Shown here one piece after another: positions 16,019-25,025 of a stretch of 64,000 nucleotides of DNA (its first letter is position 1; each line of letters starts with the position of its first letter). Source of the stretch: Phyllobacterium chamaecytisi. GTDB taxonomy: Bacteria > Pseudomonadota > Alphaproteobacteria > Rhizobiales > Rhizobiaceae. The stretch is from assembly GCF_020164455.1 (NCBI RefSeq), contig NZ_JAIQWW010000005.1, positions 124,001 to 188,000 on the forward strand, written 5' to 3'. The position numbers and the translations under genes were made by a program. The notes under the pieces are model-generated. The model ran no database searches, was not told the origin of the DNA, and was given only the letters and a program-made list of their open reading frames with translations.

Positions 16019-17839
16019 TTAGTACACACGCGCTTTCGGCGCGATCTTGGCGAGGCTGATGCCGCCATCCTCTTCCTTGAGCAACGGCTCGAGGTGAACA
16101 GGACGATAACCCAGCGTGACCTTGCCATCCGGCGCCAGCCAGGCAAGGCTGTGCTTGCGCCAATTGACGTCATCGCGGTTGGGGAAATCCTCGTGCGCAT
16201 GCGCGCCGCGGCTTTCCTTCCGCGCCTCGGCGGCAACGACCGTGGTGATGGCATTGGCCATGAGGTTTTCGAGTTCGAGCGTTTCCATGAGATCGGAATT
16301 CCAGATCATCGAGCGATCCGTAACTTTCACATCCGGCATCTCGCTCCAGATCTGCTCCATGCGGCTCACGCCCGACTTCAGCGATTCCGAAGTGCGGAAC
16401 ACTGCCGCATCTTCCTGCATGGTCTTTTGCATCTTTTCGCGCAACTCAGCGGTCGGAATGCCGCCATTGGCATGACGCAGGCGGTCGAAGCGATCCATGA
16501 TCTTCGTGACCGAAGCCTCATTGATATCGGGGATCTTCGCGTTGCGGTCGATCACCTGGCCGGCGCGGATCGCGGCCGCGCGACCGAACACCACAAGGTC
16601 GATCAGCGAATTGGAGCCGAGACGATTGGCGCCATGCACCGAGGCACAGCCCGCTTCGCCCACCGCCATCAGACCGGGCTGGATGCGGTCCGGATCTTCT
16701 GCAGTCGGATTGAGCGCTTCACCCCAATAATTGGTCGGAATGCCGCCCATATTGTAGTGAACCGTCGGGATAACCGGGATCGGCTCCTTGGTGAGATCGA
16801 CGCCGGCAAAAATCTTGGCCGATTCCGAAATGCCGGGCAGGCGCTCGTGCAGGACGGCTGGATCGAGGTGATCCAGATGCAGGAAGATGTGATCCTTGTT
16901 CTTGCCGACGCCGCGCCCTTCGCGAATCTCCAGCGTCATGCAGCGTGAAACCACGTCGCGCGATGCCAGATCCTTGGCGGAAGGTGCATAACGCTCCATG
17001 AAACGCTCGCCTTCGGAATTGACCAGGTAACCGCCCTCGCCGCGCGCACCTTCCGTGATCAGACAGCCAGCCCCATAGATGCCGGTCGGGTGGAACTGGA
17101 CGAATTCCATGTCCTGCAAGGGCAACCCCGTGCGCGCAACCATGCCACCGCCATCGCCGGTGCAGGTATGCGCCGACGTTGCGGAGAAATAGGAACGGCC
17201 GTAGCCGCCCGTTGCCATGACCACCATCTTGGCGGCAAAGCGATGGATCGTGCCGTCGTCGAGGTTCCAGGCGACAACGCCGGTGATGGTACCCTCCTCA
17301 TCCTGGATGAGATCGAGCGCGAAATACTCGATGAAGAACTGCGCATTGTGGCGCAGGCTCTGACCATAGAGCGTGTGCAGTATGGCGTGGCCGGTACGGT
17401 CGGCCGCCGCGCAGGTGCGCTGCACGGGCGGCCCGTCGCCATAATTCATCATGTGACCGCCGAAGGGACGCTGGTAGATCTTGCCCTCTTCGGTGCGCGA
17501 GAACGGGACACCGTAATGTTCGAGCTCGTAGACGGCGGCCGGCGCTTCCCGCACCAGATATTCCATGGCGTCCGTATCGCCGAGCCAGTCCGAACCCTTG
17601 ACCGTGTCATACATGTGCCACTGCCAGGAATCGGCACCCATATTGCTGAGCGAGGCGGCGATACCGCCCTGCGCTGCAACCGTATGCGAACGGGTCGGGA
17701 AAACCTTGGTGATGCAGGCTGTCTTCAGGCCCTGCTCCGCCATGCCGAGCGTGGCGCGCAGGCCCGCGCCACCCGCGCCGACGACGACCACGTCGAATTT
17801 ATGGTCGACGAACTTATAGGCTTTATCTGTTGGTGCCAT
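16019..17839 (-). CDS. sdhA: Succinate dehydrogenase flavoprotein subunit
   Basis: 606 residues. FAD-binding GAGGAGLRA (21-29), the histidine that covalently holds FAD (His52 in [11 protein letters not shown]), [41 protein letters not shown] and the active-site [13 protein letters not shown] segment all appear in order. It oxidises succinate to fumarate as the catalytic subunit of complex II. The stop at 16019 and the normal C terminus ([19 protein letters not shown]) show it is complete. The gene is 8 bp from sdhD. Confidence 0.97.
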   Translation of the reverse strand: MAPTDKAYKFVDHKFDVVVVGAGGAGLRATLGMAEQGLKTACITKVFPTRSHTVAAQGGIAASLSNMGADSWQWHMYDTVKGSDWLGDTDAMEYLVREAPAAVYELEHYGVPFSRTEEGKIYQRPFGGHMMNYGDGPPVQRTCAAADRTGHAILHTLYGQSLRHNAQFFIEYFALDLIQDEEGTITGVVAWNLDDGTIHRFAAKMVVMATGGYGRSYFSATSAHTCTGDGGGMVARTGLPLQDMEFVQFHPTGIYGAGCLITEGARGEGGYLVNSEGERFMERYAPSAKDLASRDVVSRCMTLEIREGRGVGKNKDHIFLHLDHLDPAVLHERLPGISESAKIFAGVDLTKEPIPVIPTVHYNMGGIPTNYWGEALNPTAEDPDRIQPGLMAVGEAGCASVHGANRLGSNSLIDLVVFGRAAAIRAGQVIDRNAKIPDINEASVTKIMDRFDRLRHANGGIPTAELREKMQKTMQEDAAVFRTSESLKSGVSRMEQIWSEMPDVKVTDRSMIWNSDLMETLELENLMANAITTVVAAEARKESRGAHAHEDFPNRDDVNWRKHSLAWLAPDGKVTLGYRPVHLEPLLKEEDGGISLAKIAPKARVY

Positions 17840-17847
17840 AGTAGAGT

Positions 17848-18231
17848 TTAAACTCCAAAGCTCAGCTTGAGGATCGCAAAGATGCAGACAATACCGACGC
17901 CAAGGGCGAAGAACGTATTGAGCATCAAGAGCACGACCTTCGCGCCTTCACCGTGTACATAATCTTCAATGATGACCTGCATGCCGAGGCGCATGTGATA
18001 GAGACCGGAGACGAGCACCATCAACAGCACAATGGCAGTCAGCGGGTGTGACAGGGCGGCCTTTGTCTCGACATAGCCTGCGCCATGCAGGGACAGGATC
18101 AGCCCGATGAAAAACAGGATCAGCGGAATATTCGACATCGCAGTCAGGCGCTGACGCCAGAAATGTTCCGTGCCTTCTTTCGCAGAACCAAGTCCGCGAA
18201 CTTTTTTAAGCGGCGTGCGCATATCGCTCAT
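17848..18231 (-). CDS. sdhD: Succinate dehydrogenase membrane anchor subunit
   Basis: 127 residues with three hydrophobic helices (about 33-52, 60-82, 98-122). A soluble N-terminal stretch ([20 protein letters not shown]) is typical of alphaproteobacterial SdhD, and the histidine in [18 protein letters not shown] is the likely haem b ligand. With SdhC it anchors complex II and forms the ubiquinone site. It sits between sdhC (10 bp) and sdhA (8 bp). Confidence 0.93.
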   Translation of the reverse strand: MSDMRTPLKKVRGLGSAKEGTEHFWRQRLTAMSNIPLILFFIGLILSLHGAGYVETKAALSHPLTAIVLLMVLVSGLYHMRLGMQVIIEDYVHGEGAKVVLLMLNTFFALGVGIVCIFAILKLSFGV

Positions 18232-18241
18232 ATCCGCCTCC

Positions 18242-18640
18242 TCAAGCTATCGTGAATGCGGCGATCCAGACCAGGATCGTCAATGCGACGGAAAGAACGA
18301 GCGAACCCCAGGCCATCTTCGTGGTCGTGTCCTTCTCGAGGCCGCGGCCGGTATCCCAGATCAGATGGCGTATGCCGCCGATCATGTGATGAATAAGCGC
18401 CCAGGTGTAACCGAGCAGAACCAGAAGGCCGATCCACGAACCATAGACCATGTTGACGATGTCGAACTGCCGCTCGCTTGTCGCTGTTGCGATCAGCCAC
18501 CAGGCGACCAGCAGCGTGCCGACATAGAGCGCCGAGCCGGTGATGCGGTGGACGATCGACATGACCATGGTTGGAATTGGTTTGTAGATTTGCAAATGCG
18601 GCGACAGCGGCCGGTTTGCATGTAGATTTGTCTTGCTCAT
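18242..18640 (-). CDS. sdhC: Succinate dehydrogenase cytochrome b556 subunit
   Basis: 132 residues with three membrane helices. The family signature [12 protein letters not shown] (about 10-21) followed by [11 protein letters not shown] contains quinone-site residues; [13 protein letters not shown] (about 84-96) carries the haem-binding histidine. First gene of the sdhCDAB operon. A TTGACG-N17-TAAAAC promoter candidate lies about 75-100 bp upstream. Confidence 0.95.
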   Translation of the reverse strand: MSKTNLHANRPLSPHLQIYKPIPTMVMSIVHRITGSALYVGTLLVAWWLIATATSERQFDIVNMVYGSWIGLLVLLGYTWALIHHMIGGIRHLIWDTGRGLEKDTTTKMAWGSLVLSVALTILVWIAAFTIA

Positions 18641-19001
18641 AGCGTCCCCGAGGGTAGCGCCACATCTGGTTAGACGGGCAGGGCCGAAAGGCTGGATAAA
18701 GGCAATTTAGAGGGGTTTTAATCCGGTTTTTGCACTGCGTCAAAGCCCCATTCCGCACCCTCATGCGGCGAATTGGCTTGAATAGCAAGTCAATAAGGTT
18801 TCTGCTTAAAATTCAATCGTTTAAAGCGGTAAAAACGCCTGTTTCAGGGGTCAAATCTGGCACGCGTGCCCTGCAAAATAAATCGCCCGAGTCTCGAATT
18901 GCGAGGCTCAAGACAGGCATTTATACGATAGTCGTACGCGACAGGTCGGGTCGTTCTCAGGATATTTCCATGTGCGACAACAATCCGGAGTTGCCCCCGG
19001 G
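18641..19001. other. Intergenic region upstream of sdhC
   Basis: This 361-bp gap lies between the sdhC start and the stop of the GNAT gene, both on the minus strand. It holds the sdhC promoter candidate and a 12-bp perfect palindrome GGCACGCGTGCC at 18859-18870, a possible operator. No coding region is supported. Confidence 0.5.
18715..18743 (-). promoter_or_regulatory. Candidate promoter of sdhCDAB
   Basis: On the minus strand TTGACG (18738-18743) and TAAAAC (18715-18720) are 17 bp apart, reading toward sdhC. The -35 is good, the -10 only fair. Confidence 0.4.
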
Positions 19002-19475
19002 TTACTGATTGCCGAAGCGGATGATGAAACTGGTCCAGTCGGCAGGCGCCGCGACCTGTTCGTAGAGTTTGCGGCCATCTTCGGGAACACGCGGCGCATT
19101 GAGCGAGAGCTTGGTCCAGCCGCGTTCTTCGGCCTTGTCGGCGAGCACATCGATCAATGCCTTGGCGATACCTTTGCCGCGATGATCGTGATGCACATAG
19201 ATATGATCGACCTGACCGGCGCGCATGCCGGACACGGGCTCTGGCAGATCGTAGAAAATGACGAAGCCGACAAGAACGCCATCGAGCCGGGCGCCCGCGA
19301 TTTCCGCCGTGCGATCCCGCAACAGGTTCTCGGCGTAGTAGTCGTCCGGACGGCGCGGTGCTCCCCGCTTCAACGCCTGGGCATAGCTGGCAAGGAGAGG
19401 CGCGAACTCATGGGCATGGCTGAGGTGCAGCAAGGAAATGTCGATGGCGTGCTCGTCCGCGCTTTTCTTGGTCAT
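19002..19475 (-). CDS. GNAT-family N-acetyltransferase
   Basis: 157 residues. The acetyl-CoA-binding motif A is clear in DHIYVHHDHRGKGIAKALIDVLADKAEERGWTKL (about 89-122), with R/Q-x-x-G-x-G/A read as HRGKGIA. The second half keeps the usual beta strands (LSLNAPR, GRKLYEQV). GNAT enzymes move acetyl from acetyl-CoA to amines; the acceptor here cannot be predicted. Single gene, reading away from the exported-protein gene at 19665. Confidence 0.85.
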   Translation of the reverse strand: MTKKSADEHAIDISLLHLSHAHEFAPLLASYAQALKRGAPRRPDDYYAENLLRDRTAEIAGARLDGVLVGFVIFYDLPEPVSGMRAGQVDHIYVHHDHRGKGIAKALIDVLADKAEERGWTKLSLNAPRVPEDGRKLYEQVAAPADWTSFIIRFGNQ

Positions 19476-19610
19476 GGTCGCATCCGTCCCTTTGTGACTG
19501 CCTGAGCAGGGTGTTCTTATACATCGGAGGATTGGTTGATTGCAGCCAGCACGTCAACCTGCGCCGGGGATGAAAATCGATTTGATTAGGTTTCGGGCGG
19601 ATGACAATTG

Positions 19611-19626
19611 TTAATAAAAGGTTAAT
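19611..19626. promoter_or_regulatory. CtrA-type box upstream of the 19665 gene
   Basis: TTAATAAAAGGTTAAT fits TTAA-N7-TTAA; the final base is T rather than the preferred C. It lies 39 bp upstream of the start of a small exported protein, a position suited to direct control by CtrA. Confidence 0.5.
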
Positions 19627-19664
19627 CTGGCTGTAGAACGGTTCGATCGTTAAGGGAATGTGTC

Positions 19665-20069
19665 ATGCTGGCTAAGAAAACTGCCTTCTTCAAATGGCCT
19701 CTGCTCGCTCTCTCGATCGGTTTGGCTGCCCCGGCTTTTGCTGAAAACAGAATCAACGCCAGCAACTCCTATGGGGATGAGTACGGCAACATCGTCTATT
19801 ACGAATCGGGCGGGTCCAAGATCATCTTCGTCGGCGGCGCCGCGGCGAAATCGGATGTGATCGGCAAACAGATCCGGCGCGAGGTCCCCGTCTATCGGCG
19901 CGGCGGAAAGCAACCGGCGATCATCTCTCCGCCAGCCGATCCGATGGTGATCGGTGTAATTCCGCCGCCCAACACAAGCTGCGACAGCCCGATCATGGTC
20001 AAGGGTCTCGGCTACCAGTACGGCATCGATCGTAACTCGACGATCATCCTTGCCCATCCCGGCTGCTGA
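19665..20069 (+). CDS. Small exported protein of unknown function
   Basis: 134 residues from the ATG at 19665. A typical signal peptide (about 1-26: KKTAFFKWPLLALSIG..APAFA) precedes a mature domain of about 108 residues rich in Gly, Tyr and Ile, with repeated beta-strand-like segments and two cysteines (in NTSCDSP and AHPGC, the last residue) that could form a disulfide. I do not recognise a named family, though similar proteins occur in Rhizobiales. A CtrA-type box lies 39 bp upstream, suggesting cell-cycle-timed expression of an envelope or secreted protein. Confidence 0.7.
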   Translation: MLAKKTAFFKWPLLALSIGLAAPAFAENRINASNSYGDEYGNIVYYESGGSKIIFVGGAAAKSDVIGKQIRREVPVYRRGGKQPAIISPPADPMVIGVIPPPNTSCDSPIMVKGLGYQYGIDRNSTIILAHPGC

Positions 20070-20150
20070 ACAACGATCCACCGCTGCGATTTGATTTGCC
20101 TCGCTAGCGAGCGCCCTGTAAAGGGTGCCGCTTTCAAGAGGTAACAAGAT

Positions 20151-20861
20151 ATGGCTCGCAGCTCCGACGGCGCACTCGTCCTGTTTTCCGGCGGGCAGGA
20201 TTCGGCGACCTGCCTCGCCTGGGCACTATCGCGCTTCAACCGCGTTGAGACGGTCGGATTCGACTATGGCCAGCGGCACCGGATCGAACTCGAGGTGCGC
20301 GGGCAATTCCGCAGTGCCCTTACCGGGAAATTTCCGGAATGGGCTGCGCGGCTTGGCGACGACCATATGCTCGACGCAAGCATCATCGGCCAGCTTGGAT
20401 CGACAGCCATGACCCAGGATATCGCGATCGAGATGGCGGAAAACGGCTTGCCGAATACGTTTGTGCCCGGCCGTAATCTGCTGTTCTTCACGCTCGCCGG
20501 TGCGCTGGCCTATCGCCGTGGCCTGCGGGTAATCGTAGGCGGCATGTGCGAGACCGACTACTCCGGGTACCCCGATTGCCGCGATGACACATTGAAAGCC
20601 CAACAAGTTGTTCTGTCGCTTGGACTTGACCGCCGCATAACGATCGAAACGCCCTTGATGTGGCTCGACAAGGCCGAGACCTTTGCACTGGCGGAAGATC
20701 TCGGCGGCGAAGCTTTGCTGGATCTGATCGTCGAGCACACCCATACGTGCTATCTCGGCGATCGTTCGCAGCGGCATGAGTGGGGCTATGGCTGCAACGG
20801 CTGTCCGGCCTGCGAACTGCGTTCGAAAGGGTGGCAGAAGTTCAAGGCAGAAGTCGCATGA
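20151..20861 (+). CDS. queC: 7-cyano-7-deazaguanine synthase QueC
   Basis: 236 residues. The PP-loop SGGQDS (13-18) binds ATP, and four zinc cysteines cluster near the C terminus (CYLGDRS..., [13 protein letters not shown]). QueC converts 7-carboxy-7-deazaguanine to preQ0 using ATP and ammonia. Start ATG at 20151 has AGAGG (20137-20141) 9 nt upstream. First gene of queC-queE-queD-queF, in which each downstream gene overlaps or closely follows; only the GTP cyclohydrolase (folE) step is absent. No preQ1 riboswitch was recognised in the leader. Confidence 0.96.
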   Translation: MARSSDGALVLFSGGQDSATCLAWALSRFNRVETVGFDYGQRHRIELEVRGQFRSALTGKFPEWAARLGDDHMLDASIIGQLGSTAMTQDIAIEMAENGLPNTFVPGRNLLFFTLAGALAYRRGLRVIVGGMCETDYSGYPDCRDDTLKAQQVVLSLGLDRRITIETPLMWLDKAETFALAEDLGGEALLDLIVEHTHTCYLGDRSQRHEWGYGCNGCPACELRSKGWQKFKAEVA

Positions 20862-21511
20862 CCTACGCCGTCAAGGAAATCTACCTGACCCTGCAGGGCG
20901 AGGGCAATCATACGGGTCGCGCTGCCGTGTTCATGCGTTTTGCCGGCTGTAACCTGTGGTCCGGGCTCGAGCGCGACCGCGAAGAAGCGATCTGCAAATT
21001 CTGCGATACGGATTTCATCGGCATAAATGGTCCGGGCGGCGGCAAGTTTAAAACAGCAACTGTTCTGGCGGAGGCGGTGGCAGCAGCTTGGCCACAAAAT
21101 GCTGGCGGCAAGCCTTATGTCATTTGCACCGGCGGTGAGCCCTTGCTGCAACTCGACTTGACCCTGATCGACGCCTTTCATGCGTGCGGTTTCGAAGTGG
21201 GTATCGAGACCAACGGCACCATCGCGGCGCCGGCCGGGCTCGATTGGATCTGTGTATCGCCCAAGGCAGCCGCACCGCTCGTTCAGACCAGCGGTAACGA
21301 GCTCAAACTGGTTTATCCCCAGAAGGAAGCCGAGACGCATCCATCACGCTTTGAGCAGCTCTCTTTCGAGCATTTCTATTTGCAGCCTCTTGACGTCATC
21401 GGCGATCCGGCGCAAACCGCCGCGCATGTGGCATCTGCAGCGGCCTATTGCCTCGCGCATCCGCTTTGGCGGCTGAGCACGCAGACACACAAGATACTGG
21501 GTTTGCCTTGA
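20858..21511 (+). CDS. queE: 7-carboxy-7-deazaguanine synthase QueE (radical SAM)
   Basis: 218 residues from the ATG at 20858, overlapping the queC stop by 4 bp (ATGA); a longer in-frame reading lies inside queC. The radical-SAM cysteines are Cys31, Cys46 and Cys49, with a 14-residue insertion between the first two (CNLWSG...CKFCDTDF), the form seen in many proteobacterial QueE enzymes. [13 protein letters not shown] matches the SAM-binding GGEP motif. It contracts 6-carboxytetrahydropterin to 7-carboxy-7-deazaguanine. Confidence 0.95.
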   Translation: MTYAVKEIYLTLQGEGNHTGRAAVFMRFAGCNLWSGLERDREEAICKFCDTDFIGINGPGGGKFKTATVLAEAVAAAWPQNAGGKPYVICTGGEPLLQLDLTLIDAFHACGFEVGIETNGTIAAPAGLDWICVSPKAAAPLVQTSGNELKLVYPQKEAETHPSRFEQLSFEHFYLQPLDVIGDPAQTAAHVASAAAYCLAHPLWRLSTQTHKILGLP

Positions 21512-21530
21512 GGTGAGCCCTTTGTTTACC

Positions 21531-21572
21531 GCAATTCCGAACGCAAAACCGTAGACACTTTGCTGGAATTGC
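21531..21572. repeat. Short dispersed hairpin repeat between queE and queD
   Basis: GCAATTCC (21531-21538) and GGAATTGC (21565-21572) enclose GAACGCAAAACCG...CACTTTGCT. It is the second copy of the repeat between sdhA and sdhB at 15973-16016, again inside an operon. Confidence 0.7.
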
Positions 21573-21615
21573 TTTTGCGGGCGCTTGTATTGCGCCAATG
21601 CGAACGAGGACAACC

Positions 21616-22002
21616 ATGAGAATCTTCAACGAATTTACGTTTGAAGCGGCACATCATTTGCCGCACGTCTTTCCCGACGGACACATCAATACGCGTCTGC
21701 ACGGACACAGCTTTCGGGTTCGCGTGACGCTGGAAGGAAAACCAGATGCGAGGACCGGCCTTATCTCCGATCTTGGCGCTGTCAAAAGCGCCTTCGACAG
21801 CGCACTCGAGAAACTCGATCATCGCTATCTCAACGAAATCGAAGGGCTTGAAACGCCAACGCTTGAAAACATCGCGATGTGGCTGTGGCGGCACTTTGCC
21901 TTGTCTCTGCCCGGTCTGGCAGAGGTCGGCGTCTACAGGGACACCTGCGGCGAGGGCTGCGAGTATCAGGGCGAGTTCGAGATGGAAAGGAAAGCAGCAT
22001 GA
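21616..22002 (+). CDS. queD: 6-carboxytetrahydropterin synthase QueD (PTPS family)
   Basis: 128 residues from the ATG at 21616, which follows GAGGACAACC; a start six codons earlier is possible. Zinc-ligand histidines are in FEAAHHLP (His13/14 region) and HGHSF (His29, His31). Downstream, [38 protein letters not shown] matches the family. The catalytic cysteine of E. coli QueD (in GHKCGRLHGH) is replaced: this protein reads [10 protein letters not shown], with Asn25 at that place. Two other cysteines lie near the end ([10 protein letters not shown]). Gene position between queE and queF supports QueD function despite the substitution. Confidence 0.88.
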   Translation: MRIFNEFTFEAAHHLPHVFPDGHINTRLHGHSFRVRVTLEGKPDARTGLISDLGAVKSAFDSALEKLDHRYLNEIEGLETPTLENIAMWLWRHFALSLPGLAEVGVYRDTCGEGCEYQGEFEMERKAA

Positions 22003-22457
22003 GTCATTATGCAGAACAGGCGACGATGCTCGGCAAGGATGTCAAAATCCCGCAGCATCCGGATGAGGCGATCCTCGATGCCGTCCCGAACCCGCAGGCT
22101 GGAACGCTTTTCCTGGCACGCTTCGCCTGCCCGGAATTCACCTCGCTCTGCCCCGTGACTGGCCAACCGGATTTTGGCCATCTGGTCATCGACTATGCGC
22201 CGGACCAGACGCTGGTCGAGTCCAAATCACTGAAGCTGTTTCTCGGCAGTTTCCGCAATCACGGGGCTTTTCACGAAGACTGCACGGTCGGAATCGGCAA
22301 GCGCATCGTCGAAGCGGTCAAGCCGCTGTGGCTGCGCATCGGCGGGTATTGGTATCCACGCGGCGGTATTCCGATAGACGTATTCTGGCAGACGGGTCCG
22401 GTACCCGAAGGCTTATGGCTGCCGGATCAGGGTGTCCCGGCCTATAGGGGGCGGTGA
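21999..22457 (+). CDS. queF: NADPH-dependent 7-cyano-7-deazaguanine reductase QueF
   Basis: 152 residues from the ATG at 21999, overlapping the queD stop by 4 bp. This is the short unimodular (YkvM-type) QueF: catalytic Cys51 in [13 protein letters not shown] with Asp58, and [21 protein letters not shown] with the nicotinamide-contacting E(S/L)K(S/A)xK region. It reduces preQ0 to preQ1, the last step before the base is inserted in tRNA by Tgt. Last gene of the operon; a composite palindromic element follows. Confidence 0.96.
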   Translation: MSHYAEQATMLGKDVKIPQHPDEAILDAVPNPQAGTLFLARFACPEFTSLCPVTGQPDFGHLVIDYAPDQTLVESKSLKLFLGSFRNHGAFHEDCTVGIGKRIVEAVKPLWLRIGGYWYPRGGIPIDVFWQTGPVPEGLWLPDQGVPAYRGR

Positions 22458-22486
22458 TTATTCATAGTGGGGACGGCTAATGCCGA

Positions 22487-22668
22487 TTATCTCTCCCCTT
22501 GCGGGAGAGAAAGGATTTTCTTGAATTTTGCCCCTTTGCTAAATTCTTAGAAAATCCAAGTGAGGGGATTTGAACCCACAATACACTATCCCCTCTCTTG
22601 TGATTTCTAGCACTTAGCAAGGGCTAAGATGCTGAAATCACATTCTCCCCCACAAGGGGGGGAGATAA
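22487..22668. repeat. Composite multi-hairpin element between queF and leuC
   Basis: Outer arms TTATCTCTCCCCTTGCGGGAGA (22487-22508) and its relative at 22643-22668 resemble the arms of the 4042-4194 element. Between them lie three separate hairpins: GGATTTTC/GAAAATCC (22513-22557), GAGGGGAT/ATCCCCTC (22562-22595) and GTGATTTC/GAAATCAC (22600-22641). The last contains an inner CTTAGC/GCTAAG stem. No coding potential is seen. It separates two convergent genes, so it may also stop transcription from both. Confidence 0.8.
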
Positions 22669-22674
22669 AGAAGC

Positions 22675-24084
22675 CTATTTCCACTCTCTTATATCGACAA
22701 AATGTCCGGCAATTGCCGCGGCTGCTGCCATGGCTGGCGACACGAGATGCGTGCGGCCCTTGAAGCCCTGGCGGCCTTCAAAGTTACGGTTCGATGTCGA
22801 AGCGCAACGCTCACCGGGCTTCAGACGATCATCGTTCATCGCAAGGCACATGGAACAGCCCGGCTCGCGCCAGTCAAAACCCGCAGCCTTGAAAATTTTA
22901 TCGAGCCCTTCGGCTTCCGCCTGTTCCTTGACGAGTCCCGACCCGGGCACGATCATCGCATCCACGGTTGCTGCAACCGTGCGTCCCTCGACGACCTTGG
23001 CGACAGCACGAAGATCTTCGATACGGCCATTGGTGCAAGAACCGATGAACACACGATCAAGCTTGATATCCGTGATCGGTGTACCGGGCTTCAGGCCCAT
23101 ATAGTCGAGCGCGCGCCACTTCGATGAGCGCTTGGTCTCATCCGGAATCTCGTCCGGGTTCGGCACGGCGCCAGTGACGGCAATGACGTCTTCCGGCGAA
23201 GAACCCCAGGAAACGATAGGCGGCAGATCGGCTGCATTCAGAACGACGACCTTGTCGAAATGCGCACCCTCATCGCTCTGCAATGTCTTCCAATAGTCGA
23301 GTGCCATGTCCCAGGCTTCGCCCTTCGGAGCGCGGGGCTTGTCCTTGACGTAGGCGAACGTCGTTTCGTCCGGTGCGATCAGACCTGCGCGGGCACCGCC
23401 TTCGATCGACATGTTGCAGATGGTCATGCGACCTTCCATCGACAGCGCGCGAATGGCTTCGCCTGCATATTCGATGACATAGCCGGTGCCGCCCGCAGTA
23501 CCGATCTCGCCGATGATGGCAAGGATGATGTCCTTGGCGGTCACACCAGCCGGCAGCACGCCATCGACACGCACCAGCATGTTCTTGGCTTTCGACTGGA
23601 TCAGCGTCTGGGTCGCGAGAACGTGCTCGACTTCCGATGTGCCGATACCATGTGCCAAGGCGCCGAAAGCGCCATGGGTGGAGGTGTGGCTGTCACCACA
23701 GACGATCGTCATGCCCGGCAGGGTAAAACCCTGCTCCGGCCCGATAATGTGGACGATACCCTGACGGATATCCTTTTCCGAATAGTATTCGACGCCGAAA
23801 TCCAGCGCATTCTTGGCAAGGGCTTCGACCTGGATTCGGCTTTCATTGTTTTCGATACGCTTGGTCCGGTCCGGCGAGGTCGGGATGTTGTGATCGACGA
23901 CGGCGAGTGTCTTTTCCGGATGGCGAACCTTGCGGCCAGTGAGGCGAAGACCTTCGAAAGCCTGCGGGCTGGTCACTTCGTGGACAAGATGACGATCGAT
24001 GTAGAGAAGGCATGTGCCGTCCTCCTGACTATCGACCAGATGGTCATCCCATATCTTGTCATAGAGTGTGCGTGGCGCAGACAT
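22675..24084 (-). CDS. leuC: 3-isopropylmalate dehydratase large subunit
   Basis: 469 residues, full length. Aconitase-superfamily signatures: [44 protein letters not shown] with the first cluster cysteine, and [13 protein letters not shown] with the other two. The [4Fe-4S] enzyme isomerises 2- to 3-isopropylmalate in leucine synthesis together with LeuD, which is not in this window. Start ATG at 24084. Reads on the minus strand toward the composite repeat element. Confidence 0.96.
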   Translation of the reverse strand: MSAPRTLYDKIWDDHLVDSQEDGTCLLYIDRHLVHEVTSPQAFEGLRLTGRKVRHPEKTLAVVDHNIPTSPDRTKRIENNESRIQVEALAKNALDFGVEYYSEKDIRQGIVHIIGPEQGFTLPGMTIVCGDSHTSTHGAFGALAHGIGTSEVEHVLATQTLIQSKAKNMLVRVDGVLPAGVTAKDIILAIIGEIGTAGGTGYVIEYAGEAIRALSMEGRMTICNMSIEGGARAGLIAPDETTFAYVKDKPRAPKGEAWDMALDYWKTLQSDEGAHFDKVVVLNAADLPPIVSWGSSPEDVIAVTGAVPNPDEIPDETKRSSKWRALDYMGLKPGTPITDIKLDRVFIGSCTNGRIEDLRAVAKVVEGRTVAATVDAMIVPGSGLVKEQAEAEGLDKIFKAAGFDWREPGCSMCLAMNDDRLKPGERCASTSNRNFEGRQGFKGRTHLVSPAMAAAAAIAGHFVDIREWK

Positions 24085-24156
24085 TGCGATATCCTCAGAC
24101 TTTCCAATTATTTCGTGGACATATGCACTCGAGGTCCAGTTACGTCAAGAAACAAG

Positions 24157-24204
24157 CGAAAAAAGTAATAATCCGGCGACAAAGCGCCGCTGTTTCCTGG
24201 ATTA
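24157..24204 (-). terminator. Candidate terminator after the ABC permease gene
   Basis: On the minus strand a CGGCG/CGCCG stem (24174-24178 with 24185-24189) inside outer TAATCC/GGATTA arms (24169-24174, 24199-24204) is followed by a run of T (complement of 24160-24164). It ends the SBP-permease pair before leuC. Confidence 0.5.
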
Positions 24205-25017
24205 ACGGCGATTCAAACGGCGTTCCAGCCAGCGCAGCCCGAGTGACAGGCTGATTGTCAGAACCAGATATATATAGGCGACCACGGAGTAGGTTTCAAA
24301 GAAGCGGAACGAGCCCGAGGCATAGACCTTGCCCATCTGCGTGACGTCGACGACACCGAGAACCGAGACAAGCGAAGAATCCTTCACCATCGAGATGAAA
24401 TCATTGCCGTAAGGCGGCAGGATGGTGCGGATCGCCTGCGGCATGACGATCAGCCGGAACCGTTGAAACCGCCTGAGGCCCAACGCTTTCGCGGCTTCGA
24501 TCTGCCCCTTGTCCACGGCTTGGATGCCCGCTCGGAAAATCTCGGCGAGAAAGGCCGCATAGGCCAGCATCAATGCGATTATCGCGCGCCAGAGCAAAGA
24601 GAAATCGCGAACTTGCAATGGATCTAGAAGCCCTGCCGATTGCAGCGGCTGCGTCATGAAATTCCACAGCCAGACTGCGGCCGGCGCGCCGACAAAAGCG
24701 ATATAGAACAGCAGCACCAGCAAGGGGATGCCGCGAACAATCTCGACATAAAACCGCGCGATCTGCCTGACAGCGACATGTTCTGAAAGGCTCATCACCG
24801 CGAGGAGAAGACCGAAGGCCGACGCGAGGAAGAAGGCCAGCAGCGAAACCCAGACCGTAATCCAGATACCCTGCGAGACCGTAGTGAAGACTTGACCGTA
24901 GATCGGGCTGACGAGAATGGCGATGCCGAGTACAACGGCAATCATCCCCGCCGCAAGCAGCCACCACGGGAAATCACTCTTCTCGGAAGGCCCCCTGCTC
25001 TTCGTGTTGTCTGGCAC
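24202..25017 (-). CDS. Polar amino-acid ABC transporter permease
   Basis: 271 residues from the GTG at 25017, 8 bp after the upstream gene's stop; an ATG at 25056 would overlap that gene by 31 bp. Five hydrophobic helices, with the HisM/GlnP family segment VEIVRGIPLLVLLFYIAF and the EAA loop AEIFRAGIQAVDKGQIEAAKALGLRRFQRFRLIVMPQAIR (about residues 165-205) that contacts the ATPase. It forms the inner-membrane channel of an amino-acid importer with the adjacent binding protein. No second permease and no ATPase gene lies next to it. Confidence 0.88.
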   Translation of the reverse strand: MPDNTKSRGPSEKSDFPWWLLAAGMIAVVLGIAILVSPIYGQVFTTVSQGIWITVWVSLLAFFLASAFGLLLAVMSLSEHVAVRQIARFYVEIVRGIPLLVLLFYIAFVGAPAAVWLWNFMTQPLQSAGLLDPLQVRDFSLLWRAIIALMLAYAAFLAEIFRAGIQAVDKGQIEAAKALGLRRFQRFRLIVMPQAIRTILPPYGNDFISMVKDSSLVSVLGVVDVTQMGKVYASGSFRFFETYSVVAYIYLVLTISLSLGLRWLERRLNRR

Positions 25018-25025
25018 TGTCGGGA

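Noticed and set aside
20070-20150. preQ1 riboswitch upstream of queC
   Set aside because: The leader has a CTCGCTAGCGAG palindrome and a tiny CCCT/AGGG stem, but no preQ1-I, -II or -III core or A-rich pseudoknot tail could be drawn.
22562-22595. tRNA-like T-arm (GGGTTCAAATCCC on the minus strand)
   Set aside because: No acceptor stem, anticodon arm or CCA-side pairing fits around it; it is the middle hairpin of the composite repeat.
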